A stretch of 5,005 nt of DNA from Vitreoscilla sp. (lineage in GTDB: Bacteria; Pseudomonadota; Gammaproteobacteria; Burkholderiales; Burkholderiaceae). Of this stretch, positions 1-4,529 are shown one piece after another. The position numbers were made by a program, and so were the translations under genes. The stretch covers positions 1-5,005 of the forward strand of contig JACMOG010000198.1 in assembly GCA_014378125.1 (NCBI GenBank). Direction: 5' to 3'. Every line of letters starts with the position of its first letter. The stretch's first letter is position 1. The notes beneath the pieces are model-generated. The model saw only the letters and a program-made list of their open reading frames with translations. It ran no database searches and was not told the origin of the DNA.

Positions 1-523
1 CATGAAGAAGCAGAAGGCCGCGGCCGAGGCCGCCGCCGCGGCGTCCGACGACGCCGACGCCGACAGCGTCGCGCCGGCCAAGGCCGAGAAGAAGAAGGAA
101 AAAGGCGAGAAGCCGGTGTTCGTGCCCATGGATCCCTTCGTGGTGAACCTGGCCGACCACGAGGCCGACCGCTACGCCCAGATCGGCATCGTGCTGGAAG
201 TGCCCGACGAGAAGGTGAGCGAGGAGATCAAGACCTACCTGCCCGCCATCCGCAACAACATCCTGCTGCTGCTGGCCCACAAGTCGTCCGCCGACCTGGC
301 CGGCGGCGACGGCAAGGAGCTGCTGGCCCGCCAGATCCGCCGCGAGGCGCTGAAGGCCATGGGCGAGGAAGTCGACGACGACGAGGAAGTCGAAGCGGCG
401 CCCGCGGCTGCCGAAGGCGCCTCCGCGGCCGCCGCGCCGCACAAGAAGAAAAAGAAGAAGAAGGGCCCCGTGGCCGTCGCCCCGATCCGCTCGGTGCAGT
501 TCTCCAGCTTCATCATCCAGTAA
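1..523 (+). CDS. fliL: Flagellar basal body-associated protein FliL, 5'-truncated
   Basis: FliL is a single-pass inner-membrane protein whose periplasmic domain surrounds or supports the MotAB stators and affects motor output. The frame is open at the left edge and base 1 is the last base of a codon. The Met at base 2 is probably internal, because the expected N-terminal cytoplasmic stub and transmembrane helix are missing and the visible part begins with a post-membrane Lys/Ala/Asp/Glu-rich linker (about residues 1-37 of the visible 173). The conserved domain follows: a strand near FVPMDPFVVNL (40-50), then YAQIGIVLEV (58-67), then the helix containing YLPAIRNNILLLLAHKS (79-95). It ends with the family's hydrophobic C-terminal strand, SVQFSSFIIQ. 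Between the last helix and that strand lies an unusual insert (about 121-158): acidic, then Ala-rich, then seven consecutive lysines. fliM follows 33 bp downstream, the normal fliL-fliM order. Confidence 0.93.
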   Translation, partial: MKKQKAAAEAAAAASDDADADSVAPAKAEKKKEKGEKPVFVPMDPFVVNLADHEADRYAQIGIVLEVPDEKVSEEIKTYLPAIRNNILLLLAHKSSADLAGGDGKELLARQIRREALKAMGEEVDDDEEVEAAPAAAEGASAAAAPHKKKKKKKGPVAVAPIRSVQFSSFIIQ

Positions 524-556
524 TCGCACGCACGACCCACCGATCGCAGCGCAGCC

Positions 557-1561
557 ATGAACCAGCAGATCCTTTCGCAAGACGAAGTCGATGCCCTCCT
601 GCAGGGCATCACCGGCGAGAGCCAGAAGCTCGAGACCGAAGAGCAGGCCGAAGGGAGCATCCGCAACTACGACCTGGCGAACCAGGAGCGGATCGTCCGC
701 GGGCGCATGCCGACGATGGAAATCATCGGCGAACGCTTCGCGCGCAACATCCGCATCGGGCTGTTCAACTTCATCCGCAAGAGCCCCGAGGTGTCGATCA
801 ACGGCATCAAGGTGCAGAAGTACTCGGCGTTCCTGCGCGAGATCGTGGTGCCCACCAACTTCAACATCGTGTCGGTGCGACCGCTGCGCGGCTCCGGCCT
901 GATCGTGTGCGACCCGAGCCTGGTGTTCGCGGTCATCGACGCGCTGTTCGGCGGCGTCGGCAAGTTCCACACGCGCATCGAGGGCCGCGACTTCTCGCCC
1001 ACCGAGCAGCGTGTGATCCAGCGCCTGGTCGACTGCATCATCACCGAATACCGCAACGCGTGGCAGGGCATCTACCCGCTGGACCTCGAGTACCAGCGCT
1101 CGGAGATGCAGCCCCAGTTCGCCAACATCGCCACGCCCAGCGAGATCGTCGTCGCCTCCAGCTTCACGCTGGAAGTGGGCGAGACCTCGGGCTCGGTGCA
1201 TTTCTGCATTCCGTACTCCACGCTGGAGCCGATCCGCGACGTCCTCTACTCGACGATCCAGGGCGACGCGGTCGAGCCCGATCGCCGCTGGGTCAACCTC
1301 CTGAAGGCGCAGATCCAGTCGGCCGAGGTGGACCTGGTGGCCGAGCTGGGCACCGCGCCGGCCACGGTGGAGCAATTGCTGTCGTTCAAGCCCGGCGATT
1401 TCGTCGAGCTGGACCTGGAGAAGATGATCCAGGCCAAGGTCGACGGTGTCCCGGTGTTCGACTGCCACTACGGCACGTCCAGCGGCAAGTACGCGATCAA
1501 GATCGATCGTTTGTTGACCAGCTCGAACATGAGCTGGCTGGGAGAAGGCAATGGCAGCTGA
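557..1561 (+). CDS. fliM: Flagellar motor switch protein FliM
   Basis: FliM is the middle component of the C-ring. It binds phosphorylated CheY and transmits the signal that reverses rotation. At 334 residues it has the usual length. The N-terminal CheY-binding peptide is clear (ILSQDEVDALL, residues 5-15) and is followed by a charged linker. The CheC-like middle domain spans about 40-235 and includes the conserved FGGVGKF loop (131-137), which matches the GGxG motif contacting FliG, followed by the conserved RDFSPTEQRVIQRLV stretch (144-158). The C-terminal SpoA domain spans about 260-320 (LLSFKPGDFVELDL, then the strand YAIKIDRLL) and pairs with FliN. The ATG start is chosen because it places the CheY peptide at the extreme N-terminus. 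No good Shine-Dalgarno is visible in the 33-bp gap after fliL, so translation may depend on coupling. The 3' end overlaps fliN by 11 bp. Confidence 0.98.
   Translation: MNQQILSQDEVDALLQGITGESQKLETEEQAEGSIRNYDLANQERIVRGRMPTMEIIGERFARNIRIGLFNFIRKSPEVSINGIKVQKYSAFLREIVVPTNFNIVSVRPLRGSGLIVCDPSLVFAVIDALFGGVGKFHTRIEGRDFSPTEQRVIQRLVDCIITEYRNAWQGIYPLDLEYQRSEMQPQFANIATPSEIVVASSFTLEVGETSGSVHFCIPYSTLEPIRDVLYSTIQGDAVEPDRRWVNLLKAQIQSAEVDLVAELGTAPATVEQLLSFKPGDFVELDLEKMIQAKVDGVPVFDCHYGTSSGKYAIKIDRLLTSSNMSWLGEGNGS
1540..1548 (+). promoter_or_regulatory. Ribosome binding site for fliN inside the fliM 3' end
   Basis: A GGGAGAAGG run lies within the last fliM codons, 2 nt before the ATG at 1551 and 17 nt before the alternative ATG at 1566. 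Its GGAG core ends 6 nt from the first ATG, a workable spacing. This favours 1551 as the fliN start and suggests coupling to fliM termination. Confidence 0.55.
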
Positions 1562-1985
1562 AGAGATGAGTGACGACGACGCGATGGCCGCCGAGTGGGC
1601 AGCCGCGCTGGCGGAGTCCAAGCCCGAAGTGGGCGGCCTGAGTGGCCAGGTGCAGACCGAGACGGTGGCGCCTGCCAACTTCACCAACTTCGCGTCGACG
1701 GAAGGGATCAGCGGGGCCGGCAACGACCTCAACATGATCCTCGACATCCCGGTGCAGCTGACCGTGGAGCTGGGCCGCACGCGCATCCCCATCAAGCCCA
1801 TCCTGCAGCTGGCGCAGGGCTCGGTGGTCGAACTCGACGCGCTGGCCGGCGAGCCGATGGACGTGCTCGTGAACGGCTTCCTCATCGCCCAGGGCGAGGT
1901 GGTAGTCGTCAACGACAAGTTCGGCATCCGCCTGACCGACATCGTCACGCCCAGCGAACGCATGCGCCGCTTGAGCCGGACCTGA
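1551..1985 (+). CDS. fliN: Flagellar motor switch protein FliN
   Basis: FliN forms the lower ring of the cytoplasmic C-ring together with the FliM C-terminus and helps dock export substrates at the flagellar type III apparatus. The predicted 144-residue protein has a variable acidic/Ala-rich N-terminal region (about 1-55) and a single SpoA domain (about 60-138). Family landmarks visible in it are LDIPVQLTVELGRTRIPI (64-81), ILQLAQGSVVELD (84-96), the DVLVNGFLIAQGEVVVVNDKFGIRLTDIV segment (104-132) and the C-terminal SERMRRL. The ATG at 1551 overlaps fliM by 11 bp and has the better Shine-Dalgarno. An ATG at 1566 (MSDDD...) would give 139 residues, place the start 4 nt after the fliM stop, and looks like a common FliN N-terminus, so it cannot be excluded. 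The SpoA domain is unaffected by the choice. Confidence 0.97.
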   Translation: MAAEEMSDDDAMAAEWAAALAESKPEVGGLSGQVQTETVAPANFTNFASTEGISGAGNDLNMILDIPVQLTVELGRTRIPIKPILQLAQGSVVELDALAGEPMDVLVNGFLIAQGEVVVVNDKFGIRLTDIVTPSERMRRLSRT

Positions 1986-1999
1986 TCCTGGTGCAGGAT
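1985..1999 (+). repeat. Short hairpin at the fliN stop codon
   Basis: ATCCTG and CAGGAT form a perfect 6-bp stem with a GTG loop. The first base is the last base of the fliN TGA stop. No T-run follows. The same six-base arms form the outer stem of the repeats after fliR, with a different loop. Confidence 0.4.
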
Positions 2000-2003
2000 A
2001 CCC

Positions 2004-2022
2004 GGGCCGGTGTCGCCGGCCC
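2004..2022 (+). repeat. GC-rich hairpin in the fliN-fliO gap
   Basis: GGGCCGG and CCGGCCC form a perfect 7-bp all-GC stem with a 5-nt TGTCG loop. No T-run follows, so it is not a canonical intrinsic terminator. It could pause RNA polymerase, stabilise the upstream mRNA or separate expression of fliM/fliN from fliO. The rest of the gap (2023-2067) shows only a weak 4-bp stem (GTGC 2031-2034 with GCAC 2041-2044). Confidence 0.5.
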
Positions 2023-2067
2023 ACGCTTCCGTGCCTCGATGCACTGGTCGACAAAGAGAAACCCTTG

Positions 2068-2436
2068 ATGACTACTTCCCTGATGCCACTGATGGCATTC
2101 CTGTTCGTGATCGCGATGATCCCCGTCGCGCTCTGGCTCATGAAGCGCGCCGGCATCGGCGGCGGCGCCCCGGCGGGCAGCGTGCTGCGCCACGTGGCGC
2201 AGCTGAGCCTGGGCACGTCGCAGCGCGTGACCGTCGTCGAGATCGCCGTCGGCGCCGAGCGCCACTGGCTCGTGCTGGGCATCACCGGCGAGCGCGTCAC
2301 GCAGCTCGCCAGCTATCCCGCCCCCGACATCGCGCAGTCCGCGTCCGCGCCGGCGCACGCCGCCGCGGTGAACCAGCTGATCGCCCGCTGGCGCGGCGTG
2401 ATCGGCCCGCAGGGGAGTTCGCGCGATGACCGGTAA
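2068..2436 (+). CDS. fliO: Flagellar biosynthetic protein FliO
   Basis: FliO is a small bitopic inner-membrane protein that helps assemble FliP into the flagellar export gate; it is not a core part of the finished gate. The 122-residue product has one hydrophobic N-terminal helix (about 3-25, MPLMAFLFVIAMIPVALWLM) and then a basic KR. The short cytoplasmic FliO domain follows: LRHVAQLSLGTSQRVTVVEI (40-59) and HWLVLGITGERVTQLASYP (66-84), with the typical LG..QRV.VVE and LVLG patterns. A TTG codon sits immediately before the chosen ATG, and the ATG is the likelier start. The ribosome site is weak (AGAGA about 10 nt upstream). It lies 82 bp after fliN and overlaps fliP by 11 bp. FliO is poorly conserved, so the call rests on both motif pattern and position between fliN and fliP. 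Confidence 0.92.
   Translation: MTTSLMPLMAFLFVIAMIPVALWLMKRAGIGGGAPAGSVLRHVAQLSLGTSQRVTVVEIAVGAERHWLVLGITGERVTQLASYPAPDIAQSASAPAHAAAVNQLIARWRGVIGPQGSSRDDR
2411..2417 (+). promoter_or_regulatory. Ribosome binding site for fliP inside fliO
   Basis: AGGGGAG sits in the last fliO codons, 8 nt upstream of the fliP ATG at 2426. It is one of the two clearest Shine-Dalgarno sites in the window and supports the fliP start that overlaps the fliO end. Confidence 0.65.
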
Positions 2437-3193
2437 GCGCCTCCTCAAGTTCGCCGCGGCCGCGGCGCTGCTGTGCCTGCCCGCCGCGGCCGCGTTCGCG
2501 CAGGTGGCGCCCGTGGCCGGCCCCAGCCTGCCGCTGCTGGTGGGCGCCAACGGCGGCGGCTCCAGCTTCTCGGTGCCCATCCAGACGCTGCTGTTCTTCA
2601 CGGCGCTGTCGTTCCTGCCGGCGATCCTGCTGATGATGACGGGCTTCACCCGCATCGTGATCGTGCTGTCGCTGTTCCGCCAGGCCATCGGCACGCAGGC
2701 CGCGCCGCCCAACCAGGTCATCACGGGGCTGTCGTTGTTCCTCACGTTCTTCGTGATGTCGCCCACCATCGACAAGGTCTACGCCCAGGCCTGGGCGCCG
2801 TACCAGGCCAACCAGATCAGCTTCACCGACGCGCTCGACAAGGGCCAGGTGCCGATGCGCGAGTTCATGCTCAAGCAGACGCGCCAGTCCGACGTGCAGC
2901 TGTTCGCCAAGCTGGCCAAGCTGCCGCCCGACGTCAAGGGCGACGCCGTGCCGTTCAAGGTGCTGGTGCCGGCCTTCGTGGCCAGCGAGTTGAAGACGGC
3001 GTTCCAGATCGGCTTCCTGATCTTCATCCCGTTCCTCATCATCGACATGATCGTGGCCAGCGTGCTGATGTCGCTGGGCATGATGATGCTGTCGCCCGTG
3101 CTGGTGGCGCTGCCGTTCAAGCTGATGCTGTTCGTGCTGGCCGACGGCTGGAACCTGCTGCTGGGATCGCTGGCCGCGAGCTTCGCGACGTAG
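2426..3193 (+). CDS. fliP: Flagellar type III export gate protein FliP
   Basis: FliP is the main subunit of the FliP5-FliQ4-FliR1 export gate in the basal body membrane, through which rod, hook and filament subunits pass. The 255-residue protein begins with a signal peptide (KR, then Ala/Leu core, likely cleaved after AFA at 23-25), as expected for FliP. Hydrophobic segments follow at about 52-85 (with FLPAILLMMTGFTRIVIVLS), 97-115, 193-212 and 213-240. The family signature is clear: PAFVASELKTAFQIGF (182-197), followed by the FIPFLIIDMIVASVLMSLGM segment (200-219). The ATG is supported by an AGGGGAG site and gives a proper signal peptide. It overlaps fliO by 11 bp. An 88-bp hairpin-bearing gap separates it from fliQ. 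Type III secretion homologues (SctR) share the fold, but the neighbours fix this as flagellar. Confidence 0.98.
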   Translation: MTGKRLLKFAAAAALLCLPAAAAFAQVAPVAGPSLPLLVGANGGGSSFSVPIQTLLFFTALSFLPAILLMMTGFTRIVIVLSLFRQAIGTQAAPPNQVITGLSLFLTFFVMSPTIDKVYAQAWAPYQANQISFTDALDKGQVPMREFMLKQTRQSDVQLFAKLAKLPPDVKGDAVPFKVLVPAFVASELKTAFQIGFLIFIPFLIIDMIVASVLMSLGMMMLSPVLVALPFKLMLFVLADGWNLLLGSLAASFAT

Positions 3194-3213
3194 GGCCGGT
3201 TCTCCGGTCTTTT
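3194..3213 (+). terminator. Weak intrinsic terminator or attenuator after fliP
   Basis: Directly after the fliP stop, GGCCGG (3194-3199) pairs with CCGGTC (3204-3209) around a TTCT loop. There is one G-U pair, and TTTT follows at 3210-3213. A GC-rich stem with a short U-run fits an intrinsic terminator, but the stem is only 6 bp and the U-run only 4. Because fliQ and fliR lie downstream, partial read-through is more plausible than complete stopping. Confidence 0.4.
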
Positions 3214-3223
3214 CCGACGCTCA

Positions 3224-3242
3224 TGCCGGCGCCAGGCCGGCA
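3224..3242 (+). repeat. GC-rich hairpin in the fliP-fliQ gap
   Basis: TGCCGGC and GCCGGCA form a perfect 7-bp stem with a GCCAG loop. No T-run follows. It has the same 7-bp/5-nt geometry and GCCGG core as the hairpin in the fliN-fliO gap. Confidence 0.45.
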
Positions 3243-3281
3243 ACATGACGCTCATCCCACAACGCCAGGAACCGCACCCTC

Positions 3282-3551
3282 ATGGATGCCGCACAAGTCT
3301 TCTCCATCGGCCAGCAAGCCCTCTACACGCTGCTGACCGTCGCTGCCCCGGTGCTGCTGGCCGTTCTCGTGGTGGGCATCCTGGTGAGCATCTTCCAGGC
3401 CGCCACGCAGATCAACGAGGCCACGCTCACGTTCGTGCCCAAGCTGCTGGCCGCGGTCGCCGTGATGGGCGTCGCCGGTCCGTGGATGCTGACCTCGCTG
3501 GTCGAGTACCTGCGCGGCGTGCTGCTGTCCATTCCCTCGGCGGCGGGCTGA
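3282..3551 (+). CDS. fliQ: Flagellar type III export gate protein FliQ
   Basis: FliQ is a two-helix membrane protein that packs around the FliP-FliR core of the export gate. The 89-residue product has the standard length and two hydrophobic helices (about 15-38 and 52-72). The conserved ATQINEATLTFVPKLL loop (41-56) lies between them and is the strongest family mark. The start MDAAQVFSIGQQALYTLL is typical. An AGGA at 3267-3270 is a modest ribosome site, 11 nt before the ATG. fliR begins 16 bp after the stop. The 88-bp gap upstream is long for this operon and carries two hairpins. Confidence 0.97.
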   Translation: MDAAQVFSIGQQALYTLLTVAAPVLLAVLVVGILVSIFQAATQINEATLTFVPKLLAAVAVMGVAGPWMLTSLVEYLRGVLLSIPSAAG

Positions 3552-3567
3552 CCCTCCCGCGCACGCG

Positions 3568-4335
3568 ATGATCTCGCTCAGCGAAGACCAGATCATGGCC
3601 TGGCTCACGCCGGTGCTGTGGCCGTTCATCCGCGTGCTGGCGCTGTTCTCGTCGATGCCCGTGCTGGGCCAGCGCAACGTGCCCATCCGCGTGCGTATCG
3701 CGCTGTCGTTCTTCATCGCCCTCGGCGTGGCCGGCACCGTGGCCCCCACCGCGGCGGCCAACGTGCCGCTCGACTCGCCCGCCGCCATCCTGCTGGTGGT
3801 GCAGCAGGTGCTCATCGGCCTGTCGCTGGGCTTCGCGGTGCGCATCATCTTCACCGCCATCGAGTTCGCCGGCGAGATCATCGGCCTGCAGATGGGCCTG
3901 AACTTCGCCGGCTTCTTCGACCCCGCCACGGCGCAGCAGGCCACCGCCACCAGCAGCCTGTTCTCCACGATGGTGGCCTTCCTGTTCATCGCGATGAACG
4001 GCCACCTGCTGGTGATCGAGGCGGTGGTGCAGAGCCTCGTGGCGTTCCCGGTGTCGTCCGAGCCGTTCGCGTTCCTGCACGCCGTGCGGCCCGAGACCTG
4101 GGGCGCCGAGATCTTCCGCCTCGGCCTGTGGATCGCGCTGCCGCTGATCGCCATGCTGCTGTTCGTCAACATGATGCTGGGCATCATCGCCCGCGTGGCG
4201 CCGCAGATCAGCATCTTCTCGGTGGGCTTCCCCATCACGATGGGCGTGGGCCTGGTGGGCGTGATGTTCACGCTGCCGTTGCTGCAGGGGCCGTTCACGG
4301 CGGCGCTGGAGCAGATGTTGACGTTGTTCCGCTAG
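3568..4335 (+). CDS. fliR: Flagellar type III export gate protein FliR
   Basis: FliR is the single-copy subunit that completes the export gate core with FliP and FliQ and contacts FlhB. The 255-residue protein is close to the usual family length. It is highly hydrophobic, with segments at about 10-32, 40-60, 72-97, 130-155, 185-208 and 215-240. Family marks are the GFAVRIIFTAIEFAGEIIG block (88-106), the following LQMGLNFAGFFDP (107-119), and RVAPQISIFSVGFPI (209-223). The N-terminus (MISLSEDQIMAWL) is typical, and the start lies 16 bp after fliQ with no strong Shine-Dalgarno. The last four codons and the TAG stop form the left arm and centre of a perfect 30-bp palindrome, so the gene's 3' end is structurally constrained. 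No flhB or other flagellar gene follows. Confidence 0.98.
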   Translation: MISLSEDQIMAWLTPVLWPFIRVLALFSSMPVLGQRNVPIRVRIALSFFIALGVAGTVAPTAAANVPLDSPAAILLVVQQVLIGLSLGFAVRIIFTAIEFAGEIIGLQMGLNFAGFFDPATAQQATATSSLFSTMVAFLFIAMNGHLLVIEAVVQSLVAFPVSSEPFAFLHAVRPETWGAEIFRLGLWIALPLIAMLLFVNMMLGIIARVAPQISIFSVGFPITMGVGLVGVMFTLPLLQGPFTAALEQMLTLFR

Positions 4336-4348
4336 CGGAACAACGTCA
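4319..4348. terminator. Perfect 30-bp palindrome centred on the fliR stop
   Basis: The sequence is its own reverse complement over 30 bp: TGACGTTGTTCCGC, TA, GCGGAACAACGTCA. As RNA it would give a 13-bp stem with a CTAG tetraloop that contains the stop codon. No T-run follows on either strand, so it is not a standard Rho-independent terminator. It may still block 3' exonucleases or act together with the adjacent repeats as the operon end. The palindrome is seen directly; the terminator role is inference. Confidence 0.5.
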
Positions 4349-4371
4349 TCCTGCGCGCAGTCGCAGGATCC
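4346..4371 (+). repeat. Palindromic repeat, copy 1 (direct)
   Basis: This 26-bp unit is identical to copy 2, which starts 37 bp downstream. Inside it, ATCCTGCG and CGCAGGAT form a perfect 8-bp stem with a CGCAGT loop. It overlaps the end of the fliR-stop palindrome by 3 bp. Confidence 0.85.
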
Positions 4372-4382
4372 CGCGCAAGACA

Positions 4383-4408
4383 TCATCCTGCGCGCAGTCG
4401 CAGGATCC
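4383..4408 (+). repeat. Palindromic repeat, copy 2 (direct)
   Basis: This is an exact copy of 4346-4371, separated from it by 11 bp. It carries the same 8-bp internal stem (4385-4392 with 4399-4406). Two further bases (to 4410) extend its pairing with the inverted copy 3. Confidence 0.85.
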
Positions 4409-4437
4409 ACGCCGGCGAACGACGTCCCCTCGGGGGT

Positions 4438-4463
4438 GGATCCGGCGACTGCGCACAGGATGA
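4438..4463 (-). repeat. Palindromic repeat, copy 3 (inverted)
   Basis: Read on the - strand this matches copies 1 and 2 at 24 of 26 positions; the differences are at 4444 and 4455. The internal stem is weakened by these changes. It faces copy 2 to form a larger inverted repeat. Confidence 0.8.
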
Positions 4464-4495
4464 CAAGCCTTCGCAACACGCGCAGAGGCACTCGC

Positions 4496-4501
4496 TACAC
4501 T
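4496..4501 (+). promoter_or_regulatory. Possible -10 element for pabB
   Basis: TACACT matches the TATAAT consensus at 4 of 6 positions and lies 28 nt upstream of the pabB ATG. That would give a leader of roughly 20 nt. The best upstream hexamer, TTCGCA (4470-4475), matches TTGACA at 4 of 6 but sits 20 bp away, too far for a good sigma-70 promoter. The call rests mainly on the need for a promoter after the repeats. Confidence 0.25.
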
Positions 4502-4529
4502 CTCGCGCTCTGCCACGAGCACCGCGCAC

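Larger units (their letters stand above)
4383..4463. repeat. Compound inverted repeat (REP/MITE-like element)
   Basis: Arms 4383-4410 and 4436-4463 are inverted copies, 26 of 28 positions matching, around a 25-nt spacer (4411-4435) that holds GCCGGC and CCCCTCGGGG. The unit can fold as one long hairpin or as local hairpins within each arm. It resembles, from memory, the widespread bacterial intergenic repeat whose spurious translations read like CHPERSEG or FAQDD; here the - strand reads CHPVRSRRI and SCDCAQDD. It contains no gene. It could end fli transcription or simply be a mobile, non-autonomous repeat. Confidence 0.6.

Noticed and set aside
907..1569. Alternative + strand frame inside fliM (220 codons)
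   Set aside because: Arg/Pro/Gly/His-rich out-of-frame translation of fliM, as expected in GC-rich DNA. The similar frames at 1595-2068, 2473-3336 and 3618-4463 are rejected for the same reason.
2065..2067. TTG start for fliO
   Set aside because: An ATG follows immediately, is the more efficient codon and gives the same protein less one residue.
1497..2775. Overlapping - strand frames opposite fliN, fliO and fliP
   Set aside because: These are shadows of the + strand genes, with biased composition and no recognisable domain.
3223..3363. Possible small ORF starting at ATG 3223 in the fliP-fliQ gap
   Set aside because: It runs out of frame into fliQ, has no ribosome site and is Pro/Arg-rich; its start lies inside a hairpin.
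3252..4298. Long open frame on the - strand (348 codons) antisense to fliQ and fliR
   Set aside because: It lies opposite two well-supported genes, has no family features, and is explained by strong GC bias at third codon positions. The same holds for the - strand frame at 3427-4491, which is low-complexity in Arg, His, Gln and Asp.
2426..4335. fliPQR as part of a non-flagellar (injectisome) type III system
   Set aside because: The contiguous fliL, fliM, fliN and fliO genes upstream and the FliP signal peptide place the genes in a flagellar operon.
4346..4463. CRISPR-like array
   Set aside because: There are only three copies, one inverted, and the spacer between the direct copies is only 11 bp. 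The units are strong palindromes and no cas gene is present.
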